A stretch of DNA of 64,000 nt from positions 992,001-1,056,000 of the forward strand of contig RCTD01000008.1 in the NCBI GenBank assembly GCA_014898415.1, read 5' to 3'. The position numbers and the translations under genes are program-made. Source of the DNA: Stromatinia cepivora. Lineage: Eukaryota > Ascomycota > Leotiomycetes > Helotiales > Sclerotiniaceae. Below are positions 1-12,205 of this stretch, piece by piece (within the stretch, counting starts at the first letter, position 1; every line of letters begins with the position of its first letter). The notes below the pieces were generated by a model. It had not been told where the DNA came from and did no database searches. It saw only the letters and a program-made list of their open reading frames with translations.

Positions 1-147
1 TGCTTGCTGATCTTGTTTTAGACGGGTGAAACTAGAGGGTTTAGAACTAGAAGCAGAAGCAGAAGTTCGGGAGGTTTTTTTGTTGCTGTTGGGTCTGGAT
101 GAGGATGTTGGTCGAGAGGGGGTATTATTGGTGGAGGTGGGGTTCAT
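1..147 (-). CDS. N terminus of an unidentified Ser/Thr-rich protein (cut by window edge)
   Basis: A minus-strand frame opens at an ATG whose first base is 147 and stays open for 49 codons to the window edge. The translated stretch is dominated by Ser, Thr, Pro, Asn and Lys with no hydrophobic segment, the kind of disordered N terminus common on fungal nuclear or signalling proteins. The poly-Ser part comes from a short GAAGCA-type repeat around 50-66. No domain is visible, so no function is assigned. It is divergent from the gene starting at 1840. The call rests only on an open frame with biased but protein-like composition, and an exon boundary inside it cannot be excluded. Confidence 0.45.
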   Translation of the reverse strand, partial: MNPTSTNNTPSRPTSSSRPNSNKKTSRTSASASSSKPSSFTRLKQDQQA

Positions 148-1839
148 GGTGATGGTCGGCACAGATTAGTTGATGATGGTTTGGGTTAAAATTTATGATG
201 TTGATGTGAATGTGGTGAGAATGTTTATTGAAAATGCAGTGTTTCGTTTATGAAGTATATAATTAGAGTTCTTTGGAAAATTATAAGACTTGATCTTGAT
301 GATTTGGGGGGAGGAGCAGGTGGGGTTATATTTGACAGGGTCTATGCGCTAGACTATAGTAGGTAAGGCGTCACAATTACTAAGCTTCTTCCATCACATT
401 AGCGCCTTACTGTCGATCGTAATCAGACGACATCTCATTGTGCAACAGCGATGTTCATTATGTTTTTTGACAGACGGGGCTTGAAAGTTATAATATTGAT
501 GTAACTCAGAGAGATATGGACTGCTTTTGAAGATATAAAGATTGTATGAACTGAATTGGTGTACTTGAGGGACTTCGGGGTTGGGGAATACGGCAGATGA
601 AGGAGTTACTTTTTACTTAATCGAAACTTTTGCTCTGGTTTGTACAGGTTTGGGGCATGATTCTTATATGTTTTCTGTTTGAAGCGTTCCATTTGGTTAA
701 CCTCTTCCCTCCGTGTGTTCCCTTTATGTGCTGTCGGCAAGGAAGTTGTGGGGAAAGCACAAAAGTCGTGCCCTGATGAAAGTAATCAGTACTTTATGGC
801 ATTCTTTTCTTTACCAGGCTAGATACTTCTAGTTTCACATGTGAGCCTTAACAGTAGTCACCATTTCCGTTCTCTAAGCAGTCTCAGCCAGAGCACCAAG
901 TGGATATTCTGACTCTATGACACTGTGAGCTCGTCCCACGAACTGCATATGGCTGGTCTTAACAGCCAGATCTGATACTGGATGATGATGAGACATAGCT
1001 TATAGCAAATTGCCAGTCTGCTACCCTTCCCACCATTGCCTTTCTTCAACCAACGTGTTGCTCTCCAGTGTTTGAACCGACCTTACCAGCATATGATGGT
1101 TACTGAAGTGAGTGAGCTTCAACCACTTGGATATGTTGTATGCCTCGGAATGCTGAGCATTTACATCTTCATTTTGCAAAGATTGCCAGAGTTTGGATAC
1201 CACACTGATCAAGGCAGAGTCTGGCCTACCAATTCTCATGCACATTTGAAAATTGATTTCCCGTACCCCGCTTTCTGGCAGAAGAACGGCATTCCTTGAG
1301 ATTTTATATACCATATCAAGATCAATGCTAAATCTTGTCCTTGTTCTTCATTACCACATGGGCTTGCATAGTGAGATAAAGCATACAGAGTACTGCACTA
1401 GCTGTGAATCTCTTTTTAATTATAGGTCAATATTCAAAAATTGCTAATGAGTATCAGGGTGGCTTGATTGATAATTCATACAACACCTCAAAACATATAA
1501 AAGGGTCTCCTAGATCTATAACTTTATGGCTTTCTGTGTGTCATTATTTTTTGTATATAGTGATCTATTTCATAACATACTTCTCTTCACAGCCTTCTGG
1601 GAGATCTTCGGTGCTTTCATTTTGATTCTAATAATGAACGACTTTGTTCAACATGTCAACAGATATTCACCTTCAGTTCAAAAATTATGATTAAGAGTCC
1701 ATGTATGAATAGTTCCTAATCAGGTATCGGGCCGTGGGCTTCGAAGCGAAGATAATGATAAGAATATATTAAAAATAAGTTTCAACTCTCCAGTAAAATA
1801 TATTCTTCTTCTCTTCAAAACCATAAAGCTACTGAAAAG
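148..1839. other. Intergenic region between divergent genes
   Basis: About 1.7 kb with no convincing gene. Two antisense open frames overlap at 1021-1314 (97 and 87 codons), but neither has a recognisable domain or splice support. Just upstream of 1840 lie a TATA-like AAAATATATT (about 1795-1804) and a pyrimidine run (1804-1816), as expected of a fungal promoter for the downstream gene. Confidence 0.6.
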
Positions 1840-4098
1840 ATGGATCACTCACCCAAAGATATCAGATGCAATGGGAATCACTCAAAGTGTAAGTTCTTTA
1901 TACACATCTATTTTATATCTATTGTTTTGATGAAAGTACTAATACTGTCCAATAAAAGCAGTCCTTTGGGACAACTCAGTAACTCAGACCAATGGAATCC
2001 AAGAAAGTTTGCTGGCTTGTGAGTGAAATCTGTCTACAGACTATACCTTATAAAAGTTCCTAATTTTGTCCAATAGCAGCAAACAATTCGAATGACAAAT
2101 GTCTCGGCGCACTAAAACTCAATTTGGCTGCTGGTGTGTCCTAACCTATTGCCACCTTGTTTGAGCTTGAGCCAATTTTGACTTCCTTGCTAATAAAAAG
2201 AAGGATTGTCTGATATTCGAACCAAAGTTGAAGAAGAGCACAAAGGTTTGTTTTACCTCTGATTGAATCAAGGATTGTTGTAATTAACCTATTGTTCAGA
2301 GTTTTTTGAATTGGTCGCGCAAGGGCAGGTCTTCAAGATGCAACCAACTCAAGAATTTGCATACAATATGATGCGTGGTAAGGGTCTCTGTACTCAGCCC
2401 GTATTTCCACCACCACGAGCTTCCCTTGAATATGAGGAGGATTACAGACCCATTGAAGATCTCGAGGAGTAAGTCATTCATCCAATTGTTTGTTGCTAGT
2501 TCTAACCTTTATTCACTAGTGATCTACAATCTGGCATCAAGTACTATAAACTCGCTCCGGAATCTGATTTAAGAAATGTTGCAGCTCCCCAAGAGCTTGC
2601 GGAAGGGGTCGATCAATTGACCATTGAAGAGCGTCCGAGATGTGAAATTGTTTTTGAGCTGAAAGGTGACGAAGGAGAAACCAACAATCACTACAAGGGC
2701 AAAGAGGTCTGGGGAAATTTTGGCTACCTCTTTGTTAATGGAACCTGGGTAGATCCTGATAGTGAGAAGGATTTGGCGCATGCATTTAAAGGCTATCCAG
2801 TGCTCTCACTAGACGAACTCGAAGGTGCTAGGGCCAAGGATGCTCGAATCATGAGTCCGACTCAGATGGAGGAATTTTATGACTTCTTTGATGAATATGT
2901 CTCCGACGACGAAGGAGATCCTCGAGACAATCGCTTATCGCCAAAGGATTTCCAGAATATGATCCGTGGTACAGCCAGTGAAGGTAAAGGTGATACGTGG
3001 GCTAGAGCAGTTGTCGCTCCACAAGTAAGAGATCTCATTACCTTCAGAATTCAAGTAGCTAATATTTCTTGAACTAGGAGAAATATACAGAGAGACCTAG
3101 AGGGCCACGCAATCCTAAAACACAAAATGATATGTTGCCACCACAAATAGATAAATATACTGGCAGTTATTACTCGGGATATGGAGGTGACAATTCTGAC
3201 ACGGCCAGCATTCTGCTTTCGGCAGCGGGTTAGTATCTATTCATTCTTGTGATTATCTCTAGCATCTAACATTATACTTTACAGGCGTTGATATCCTTCA
3301 AAGACCCGAACACTTTAATCGCATGGATCCTCAAACTGATATGAACATACTTGCTGAGGCATATGGCAGTCCCAATGCTTTTAAAGATGACAGTGGTTGG
3401 TCTGATACAACGACGCTTCCTGTTTTCAACACAGTGAGTTTAAATCCACTTCATCTTACCCCCTTACCCTTGTGGAACTGACAACCAAACAGAAAGCAGC
3501 TGCTAAAGCTATCACTTGGGACACTCCTGGTCTCACTGATGAACAACGCGAGGCAGGCTTAGCTTATATGACGTCAAGAGGAGAGGCACATTTTCAACAT
3601 AGCCAAGTTATGGCAAGAAACAGAGATGAACTTAAATCAGAGAAGATGATTGCTTTCAGTGGATTGGCAGGTTGTATGAAGGAGCTTTACTTCATCAAGC
3701 AATGGTTGAACAATAATCCTTCAAAAGCCAATGATGAAACCCGCAGATTGGTTGATTCCATTTCTTTGGAGGAACCATTCAGACGCACTGAACGCACCAT
3801 GATCAGCAACGATAATCCTGCTCCCGTCGCTTCTGCTGATCCATATCTCGGACTCAGTAACCAAGACCGTACCTATATGCGTTTGATCAATGATATCTAT
3901 CAAGACACCAATAATCTTACTCTACATCTTCAAAATCAGGTTATGGTCTGGGGTACTACCAAAGCAGAGATCGAGATAAAAATTGGCGAATACTATGGCT
4001 TGCGGGAGAGAATTATGGCGGTTTCTGGCATGACTAACGATTTTATTGAAAGTCTCACACCTGTCAGTGCTCCTCGAACTCCTCGAATCAACTTTTAG
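1840..4098 (+). CDS. Uncharacterised protein, nine exons, 595 residues
   Basis: Spliced exons: 1840-1888, 1959-2018, 2080-2133, 2201-2245, 2300-2468, 2520-3024, 3078-3228, 3285-3433, 3493-4098. All junctions are GT-AG and keep phase, giving 595 residues. I do not recognise the family. The protein is acidic and hydrophilic with no signal peptide or membrane segment. A central stretch (about residues 125-290) is rich in Glu/Asp; the last 200 residues (exon 9) look helical and may form a folded domain. The first four exons are only 45-60 bp each, an unusual concentration of micro-exons. Two acceptors (1957-1961 and 2075-2079) are tandem NAGNAG-like sites, so one residue at each is uncertain. An internal ATG at 2338 would give a shorter product, but the upstream exons read through in phase and look real. 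Confidence 0.72.
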
Positions 4099-4740
4099 GC
4101 TTCCCCTTGGCTTATCATAACTTCATTGCTCGTTGTGCTCTATCACTACAAGTCAATTTCGCTATCGTGGATGGAGTTTTGCTTTTCAACTTTCGATCCT
4201 TATGTGCACGACCTTGTCAACATCTTGAGAAACAGCTGGTTATCTATTGCATATCTTCAAGGAAGCAAAATATTCGAGTTTCTGGTATTTACTTATTGCT
4301 TTACTGTTTGCAGAACGGCCTACAAACTTCTTAATACCGCTCTATGGCTTCTGGCGACAAATAGACTTTACGATACCTATTACTGTCTCTCGTCTCAATC
4401 TACAATACTGCGCATACGTTCCTTCATCCATCCTAGAGCTACAAGTTCACTACATTATGGACTCGATTCACATCTGCATTTGCAATGTTCTCGCTTCTCT
4501 CACAACTACAATACCTGGCGTTTGCATGGCCATGGGATGGTAAAATTTGGGCACCTCGTTTACAGATTCAACACGTTTTCCCACTTCTTTTCCTCTACTT
4601 TACTTTACTTTTCTTTTCTTTTGATCTTCAACTACAAATTTCTTATTTCTCATTTCTTGTTTCCTATTTCTCATTTCTTGTTTCTTTCATGGATAGGACA
4701 TCCGGTGGAAAAGGGTGATACTTGCAGTATTTAATATTTG

Positions 4741-4775
4741 ATAATGAATAATGAATAATGAATCATGAATCATGA
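4741..4775. repeat. 7-bp tandem repeat, five units
   Basis: Five consecutive 7-bp units, three ATAATGA followed by two ATCATGA. It lies 640 bp downstream of the stop of the nine-exon gene. Confidence 0.9.
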
Positions 4776-4822
4776 ATTTGATAACATATTGATGATATGA
4801 TGTGATGGCAGAACCTGAGGAT

Positions 4823-4900
4823 GAGGGTTGATGATGAGGGTTGATGATGAGGGTTGATGATGAGGGTTGATGATGAGGGTTGATGATGAGGGTTGATGAT
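4823..4900. repeat. 13-bp minisatellite, six perfect units
   Basis: Six perfect head-to-tail copies of GAGGGTTGATGAT, flanked by shorter GAT repeats on the right. The 13-bp period is not a multiple of three, which fits a non-coding location. Confidence 0.95.
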
Positions 4901-6338
4901 GATGATTATGGATGGTAATGCAAATGACCGTGGTGAATGATTATAGAATATAATATAATGCATTTGAGAAATTCAGTATATACTGATCAGTCGCCAGTTT
5001 TATGATTTATGACATTTGGGCTGGGAAGGGGGGAGGGATGGGGATGGGGATTGGATTCTGACCCTTTTTCTTTTTTCATCCTCTTAGTTGTATTATGGTA
5101 GGATAGTTTAATGAAAAGTTTAGCTGTTGGACGTTTTTCCTTTCCGACGTGGTCTTGTTTTTCAAATGCTAGATATCTATCATGCATATGCTATTGCAAC
5201 ATAGAAATACTCTTTCCTATATCCAACACTTTGAGCTCTTGAATTATGATAATGATAATGCTGCAATATTTGTAAGACTTGCTAACATGCATATAGTAAT
5301 CTTACACATACACGTATACTACCTACATAATATCCAACCCCCCTCCCTCCCCTTTAACTAACGAATACATATCTTGAGAGCCCTGAGAATTCCGAGAAGT
5401 CCAAGTATCTAATTATCCCCTAAGTAGATGAATTTATCTATCTTGTCTCTCTCCCTTGTCTCCCTCCATTATCTGTAGGAATAGAAGATGAATGATGGAT
5501 GAAATATCAAGCTGTTATCACTGTCCACTTCGGAGGTTTGCTACATGCTTAGAAATGTAATTTTATGATATGGTGAGTGAAAGAAAACTAGTAGAATTGA
5601 GTTTGTGGGGGAGGTTGTAGGGGGAGAGGAGATGTTTGAGGGGTAACGGTGTGTGCCATTTCTTTTTTGAATAGGCTTTTATGAGGAGAGAGTGGATGTA
5701 TAAATGTGATCTTGTGGAATGTGTGAAATGTGTGAAGATTTGAAAAGGCATGGGAGGACGAGAACTTGCTTGCTATATGAAGTATTTTTACGTCATGTGA
5801 GATATTAGAGAGTCGTTTCTACTGTTCCGTTATGGGGGAATGGGATGGATTCATGGTAGAGAAGGTAGCAAAGGACGATCTGAGGGGAGACACGGCACAT
5901 TAACATCAGAACCGTAAAACTTTTGCATGGTTTCATTAGGTATATTCATTCTTTTCCTATATATGAAAAAGAAGAGTAAATCGTGAGTGACATATACAAA
6001 ATGCAGAAAAATCCTGCAAAAGCCAGGCCAGCCCTTACATATTTTACCTCAAGACCTGTCATACCTTTATAGAGAGGAGTGAGCTGATTCTTTCGTCATA
6101 CAGCTTACAGTCATTATACATTCCAACGCCGTTATTTTGTGTCCTGCTCGAGTCTGGATGCTCAAGTAGACATGGCCGTAGTCCCATTTCTAATTATACA
6201 CTTTGTACATCATGATTCCTCCGCTGTATTTTCCATCCGTTGATCTCCGGTATGTGCGGATTATGTGTGTCTCTCGCTCCGTGCACCGAATCATGCTAAA
6301 TTTGCGTTCCGTAGAATGTATAGTTTGATTTAAAATGT

Positions 6339-7232
6339 TCAAGGGTTCTTGACAACTCCGACCTTAGCAGCTCTCAATATTCTTCCATTGAGCTTGAATC
6401 CCTTTTGTTGGGTGTGGAAAACTGTTCCGTCCTCCTTTCCTTCCATAGGAGTCATGAAGGTAGCCTCGTGTTCATTTGGGTTAAATTTCTCGCTCTCAAC
6501 TGAAGGATCAAATCTCTCTAAACCGTGCTTCTTCAATGTTGACATAAGGATATTCTCGGTCATCTTCAAACCCTCGTGTAGTGTGATTAAGTCTTGTTGA
6601 TGCTCATTACGTTTTTCCGCAGAAATGGAGAGCTTCTCTGCGGGAACGGTGGTAAGGGCTCGATCCAAGTTGTCGACACTGTCAACGAGATCTTTGGCGA
6701 ATTTTTGAATGGCAAAGTCCTTAGCAGTTTGCATATCTCGTTTTGTTCGCTCTTGGAGGTTACGGAAATCGGCGATAGAGCGAAGGAGCTTGTCCTGTAA
6801 TGTGGGGTTAGCTAAATGATCTCGAGTATATGCAAAGGTCTTTGCCGGCAGCTGAGATTTTCGCAAGCTTATGTCCCACAAGTATCGTTGCCCCAGTATT
6901 CAGTATAACAAATGTGGAGCATGTGCAGAAGCAGAATGACGATGGAGGGAGACACAAACCTTCAAATCAATAATCTCCTTATCTTTCGCCTCTAAAGCCT
7001 TCTTCGTTGGGTCCTCTACATCTGCCTCCTTCTTCTCTGCTTCGGGCTCATCCTTCTTGGCCTCTGGTTTTGTAGCATAGAATCTTCTTCCTTGGAACTG
7101 CCTCGACACAACTTGCGCTGCCAGCGGAGTATTATTGTGGAATTGCGATCGCAATGGCTGTCTTGCAGCTGAGGTGCGAAGAGAAGAGCTTAAAGCTCGA
7201 GATGATTGACGGAGTAATGTTCTTGAGTTCAT
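6339..7232 (-). CDS. mge1: Mitochondrial GrpE-type nucleotide exchange factor (Mge1)
   Basis: Two exons, 6960-7232 and 6339-6794, encode 242 residues. Mge1 is the matrix co-chaperone that drives ADP release from mitochondrial Hsp70 during protein import and folding. Residues 1 to about 45 are rich in Arg, Ser and Ala with no acidic residues, a typical mitochondrial presequence. A charged linker follows. From about residue 80 the GrpE domain begins: a long charged coiled coil containing LLRSIADFRNLQERTKRD, then the C-terminal beta domain with NPNEHEATFM and the closing GRILRAAKVGVVKNP. Length and motif order match the family. The 165-bp intron falls in phase 0 with a branch-like TTAGCTAAC. It is convergent with the nine-exon gene on its left. 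Confidence 0.96.
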
Positions 7233-8605
7233 GATTTCGTTGTTGTGAGGTTTGGTACGAAGGCAAGTGAGGGCCGAATTTTTCGAGTTATGGGTGACAT
7301 CGGGATGGAAATTTTTAGTATGGTTTAGGGCGGTCTGGAGTGGCAGTAAGGTCATTTTCTCTGACGACAGACCTCACTTCATAAGTCAGCTAGGAACAAT
7401 CAAATCTACCTCCATTGAAGACATGAGAACAAAGTTGAAAGTACTCATGAGAAGATACAGAAAGACGGCATATACTCGGTGCATATGTTCAACAATGTAC
7501 TGGACTGGGACTGATGAAAGGTAAGAAGGATGGTAACAATCGATGTGCAACTTCAAGCCCCAGCTTTACTCCATCTAATGGATGTAATATATGTTTATAA
7601 AGACATAGCTCTATGGGAGTGCTCCGAGTGTTCCTGTTGTCAAGATGTGAGGCATGGAGTTCTTGATTGTTGGTACTTCACTGAAACATTCTCAGCAGAA
7701 ACAATGCAAGTCTTCTTCACACAACAAATTCTGCTTTTGATCTTTATGACATTTGCTATGCAAATCCCTCCTCGAACACATTTATTTGATTTAATTTGTA
7801 TAAAACCTTTCTGCAGGACAGTCTTGTTCTGTTGAAGTCATCCTCTTCCTCTTCCTCTTCCTATGATCATGTGTCAGGCTACCTCTCCCAAGGATGTTTT
7901 AGGGATAAAGAATTGTCAAAACAGGAAAACCAGATTACATTTAATCATTTGAATAGATTATGTGAGTATCTGAATAAGAATTGTAGTATTAACACTATAA
8001 TCTTTATATTGATGAAGAACAATCACATCAAGCATACCTAGGTCTCTGCAGGTGATTGCTTCACCCCAGTCAACAAAGCAACATATATAAACTCCAAACA
8101 ACTCTTTCCATCAGAAGGACATCTTTCTAGAAACATGATTACTTCTATCCTTATCACAGGCATTTGTCAAATTGGTCATATTCTTCATCATAAGGGTTCC
8201 TGATCATTTTGAGAGCACATGCTACAGCAATAGGAACAGTTATGACACCTGCATTACTATTAGCCTTCAAACTTTAACCTTCACCTTCAATACTGTCTCC
8301 TTAAAATTTGGCGAGAATTCTAACTAATACAAGACCATTATCATTCATATTTGTATTGGGAAGTCAGTTATTAATCTTAATTTCCAGTCATATCACTTAT
8401 TGTACACCTGCCTTCTATTCACTCACTCTCTCGGTTAATCAAACCTCAATTCTATACTTCGATTGGACAATTTCAGTCGCAAAGGGAAATCTTTCAATAC
8501 AAATTAACTTCAGTTCTCTTGAGAGTTTTTGTCATCAAGAAATCTCTATTCTTCGGATACCAACATTTACTATTTCCTGTAAAAAATTCTACAACAAGTG
8601 TAAAG
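7233..8605. other. Divergent promoter region
   Basis: Roughly 1.4 kb separating the GrpE gene from the plus-strand gene at 8606. It includes a short TCTTCC repeat near 7844-7860. Open frames such as 7530-7835 have no recognisable domain. No RNA gene was recognised. Confidence 0.55.
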
Positions 8606-10703
8606 ATGGAGTCACAAGAAAATAAACCACCATGTATGTTATTCAATTTAAAAGGAACTGGTCACTTTTCCACGTGGAGCAACAAGATCGAAGGGGTCCG
8701 AATTTGCATCAATAGGATCAAATTAAAATTGAGACTAAGACAGACCCTCGAGCATCTCACTGCCCCACGTGGAATCTTTTGATCTTTTGATTTTTCACTG
8801 ACCTTTTTCTTTCTAGATGGAAGTCAGACTTGTACTCCCACTCCCACTCCCACTCCCACAAATACAACATCTTCAAATTCTCCAAAAGGAGCTCCTGTTG
8901 GTAGATTGACTGTAAGTATTATTCATTCCTACACCTCACTGCCTTACCCACCTTGGTGGGATGTTATTCTTCTCCTCTTCTAGCCCTCCATTCTTCCCGC
9001 TCTCGATTTTTATATTTTCAGTCTTCACACTTTCATGCTTCTCTGTGTCAACCTTCACTCTTTCGCACTCTGTAGCAGTGGTAATATGCTCAACCACCAC
9101 TGCTCCATTCCTCCTCGCTGACCTCTTACTGACTTTTTTTCAAGCGTCAATCATCCACTCGAACACTGGTTGCACTCCCTCCATCTATGACCAGGCAGGA
9201 ATTCAAAGCATTTTCTCAGCAACTTGACAATAGTTCTCTTGAGGAAGCAAAAAATCATCTCCATAACCTAGTACCTATATTGCCTGAGTAAGTCCGACCT
9301 CTCTGAGTTTCCCTCCTTCATCTGTTTCAATCTCTATTTTCTTTATGCGCGAAACATCCAAGTGGCAATGCGTTTATCCTTCATTATTTTGAGTTACCTG
9401 CTTCTCTGCGGATTACCAAAATGGTTTTTATGCTCCGTCATTTGAGCCATTTATTAACACAACCTTTTGTGTTTTGGCTGAGTATTTTGCCCGTTTATAC
9501 TTCAGTGGTTGTTCCAGGTGATGGCTCTCGATCAATAATTGCACTTTATGTGCTGTTTATCGCGCCTGGTTCCTCTCCATAGCTACCATTACTTGCTATT
9601 TTCTTGAACATACTATCAGTTACCGAGCATAGCTAACCTGTACAATCAGTCCTGTGGAAATCAACAACCGCAAATTGGTAGAGCAAGAAGAAAACAAGAT
9701 CATTCAAGAGGAAAACAAGAACATCAGACGTGATTCAGTTATTTTTTTGAAGCGTCGCACTTCTGAGCGCAAGATCAATCTCGCCACGCCAACATTGACA
9801 ATCACAACCGAAAGTTTTAGAAACTCACCATCAATTTCTCCGGCTCCCTCTCAAACACCACTTGATTCTGCTACGCCAGTAGAAATGTCACCTCCAATTT
9901 TGGGTTCGACTTCTACCGTCAATATGGCCGCTGCTTCTGGTACTCTTCATTCCAATGGAAAGCAAACCAACCAAGTCCGTGATGACACAGCTACGGCAGA
10001 TGCTGGACCTGTTGGCATCAGCGATTCTGCTGTTACTCCCAATGAACAGCAAAGTGTCACTGCCCGAGGCCAAGTTAATGAGCGTGTTACTAGCAACGTT
10101 CTGCCATCTTCTAACGGATCAGCTAGACCAGCATTCCCTCCCCGCGTTTCCAGCATGGTTCAAACTCTTAGATCTTCAGGAGTACGTAGCGCACCACCCT
10201 CATCCACCGGATGGGTAAGCGATCCATATGCTTCAAACAACGGAACCCCACCAGCTTCTGCTGCACGAGCAATGGGAGTCTACCCTTGGCAAAGCCAGGG
10301 CGCTGGCTTGCCTATTCCACCTGTGGTTCCATCCCAAAACCAACCAGTAACTCGTTAGTTCCTCCTTTCCTTCCTACCTGTCTTCACAAACCCAGCTACA
10401 GTATCTCGCTTCCTATATTTTCCTTCAACATATATAAAGTGCTTATACTAACACGATCACTTAGTGGAATGGTTATACAGCGCCCCTATTCGATCACCTC
10501 TTGCTTCGCCAGCTGGTAGCCGCGAAACCACTCCAGATCTTGTCTATAGCAGTGATGGCTCCGAGCTCGAATTTGGCAAGAGAAAAGCTAATGGTCCCGT
10601 CGCAGATAACGAGCTCGAGCACAAGAAAATCAAGCCTGAAGTTCCCGGTGGTGATGATACTGATGGTGCCGATGATGCTGTTAGTTCGTCCCCGCAACAA
10701 TAA
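8606..10703 (+). CDS. Uncharacterised low-complexity protein, 402 residues
   Basis: Exons 8606-8633, 8817-8911, 9145-9287, 9650-10353 and 10465-10703 join in phase to give 402 residues. I do not recognise a family. The order is: a short TP-repeat region (from a CCCACT repeat near 8837-8860); a conserved-looking segment about residues 42-120 with a helical part rich in Gln, Glu, Asn and Lys; and a long Ser/Thr/Pro/Ala/Asn-rich region. The final exon contains a basic patch KRKANGP followed by HKKIKPE, a possible nuclear signal, and an acidic tail. Without the last splice the frame stops at 10358, so an intron-retained shorter form is possible; the donor GTTAGT and acceptor CTTAG support splicing. 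A nuclear, disordered regulator is a guess. Confidence 0.68.
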
Positions 10704-12205
10704 GATACTAGAAGGACATCAATCGCGGAGATAGACCTGATTAATCAGTCCATTCACACTGCGTCAACCAATTTTGATTACTTCACAACTTACGACCTTC
10801 TTTCGCAACTGCAGCACATGTTTCCAAGCAATATACCCCAGCGTCTCGTACATTCGAATCCTAATACTTCTCGCGTTTACACTTCCATCATATCATCTCA
10901 GCGCCTACCCAGCCATCACCATTCTATCACAACAAAGCAGGAGTAATGACCCGCGTTTGTTTCAGGTTTCAGAATGCGTTGATGGGGCTGGATTGGAGCT
11001 TTCTTTTCCTATTTATGATCTACTTTGGTTTCTTTATTCGAATCTCGCAATTTGACCCGCGGGCGTTAGATAGAATCGGGTGGATACCTTCTGCTTTTCA
11101 CTTTTTATGCAGTCTTTGGTTCTTTTATGGAGGGATTTTTTTTAAAACTTTAACTTTTACTTTTGCTATTCTTGCATTCTACATACATGTATGTTTTGGC
11201 ATGATAGATAGACAAGATAAGAGAAGCAAAGCAAAGGAAGTTATGACTTTCATGCTTCCTTGCTCGCAGGATGGATAGAAGGAAGAAAGAAAGAGACTAC
11301 TACACGAAGACAAAGATGTACATAGAGGAGAGGTAGATAATACTAGGAAATTTGATATGATTTGATTTGATGTGATATGATATGATATGATATGTACCAC
11401 AAACTATGGTCCTGTGAAAGAAATCTGCTTTCACTTAGAACCCATCAGTAAGAAAGAGAAAGGGTGCTCTATAAATGAAAATTTCGGTACTGTCCTCCTC
11501 AATATTGCAATAGCGAGCATTTCAATCATCACTTGTGAAACAATATCTGCGGAAGACCTTCACAAACACTTCACAAGTCATAACTCAACAAAATCCCAAA
11601 ATTAATAGAACAATTGATAATTCTTCTATCTGCTAAAATGAGATCTACCAGTGCATGCAGAAAGCAACTTTTTAAAAAGCAGTTCCGCTCAACCCCATGA
11701 ATTCAGTACAGACGAAAGCCTAAACTATGCCATCGGTGACCCATGAAGATAAATGCAAGTAAAATCTCTTTCTTTTCCGCTGTATCATATTCATACCACA
11801 TGAGCATCATTCATGGCCAGTGAAGACGGAAGCCCTTTTCGATATGTGTGACTCCTGTACGTGGCGAATGTGAAAAAAATCCCCCAAAATTCATCATGCT
11901 TGCTTACATCTAAGTATCGATCATGATTATTTACTAAGACGAAAGTCCGTTCAAGTGAAAATTGTGGATGCGCTGTGTGGACGTAAAAACGCCAGCCTTT
12001 TCTCCGATGTATCAAAATCCTCCCCCAAACTAAATTGAACGAAAATGTGTTTGATCGCGCCTGAAATCCTAACGTTGTGACGGTGAAGCTCCCGTGGCAA
12101 GTTGAGTGAGAAAATGGTGTAGTATGGCTCCTGATGTCATTGAGTAGAATCTCCAATAGCCAACATGCTGCTGTTTGAGATATCCAACGTCGTAGCATTT
12201 GATCT
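10704..12205. other. Intergenic region between convergent genes
   Basis: About 1.5 kb. Around 11354-11396 there is a degenerate GATAT-type 5-bp repeat. A 219-codon minus frame at 11791-12450 overlaps the end of the MYND gene in another frame and is not supported as coding. Nothing else is recognised. Confidence 0.55.

Larger units (their letters stand above)
4099..6338. other. Intergenic region with short tandem repeats
   Basis: About 2.2 kb between convergent genes. It holds simple repeats (annotated separately) and pyrimidine-rich stretches, including a roughly 19-bp sequence duplicated in tandem around 4642-4680. Open frames here (for example 4126-4734) have low-complexity translations and no splice support. 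No gene is recognised. Confidence 0.55.

Noticed and set aside
1021..1314. Overlapping antisense frames of 97 and 87 codons
   Set aside because: No domain, no splice sites and no composition signal favouring either strand.
4126..4734. 202-codon plus frame after the nine-exon gene
   Set aside because: Translation is Leu/Phe/Ser/Tyr-rich from pyrimidine tracts and begins just past a well-supported stop; likely 3' UTR.
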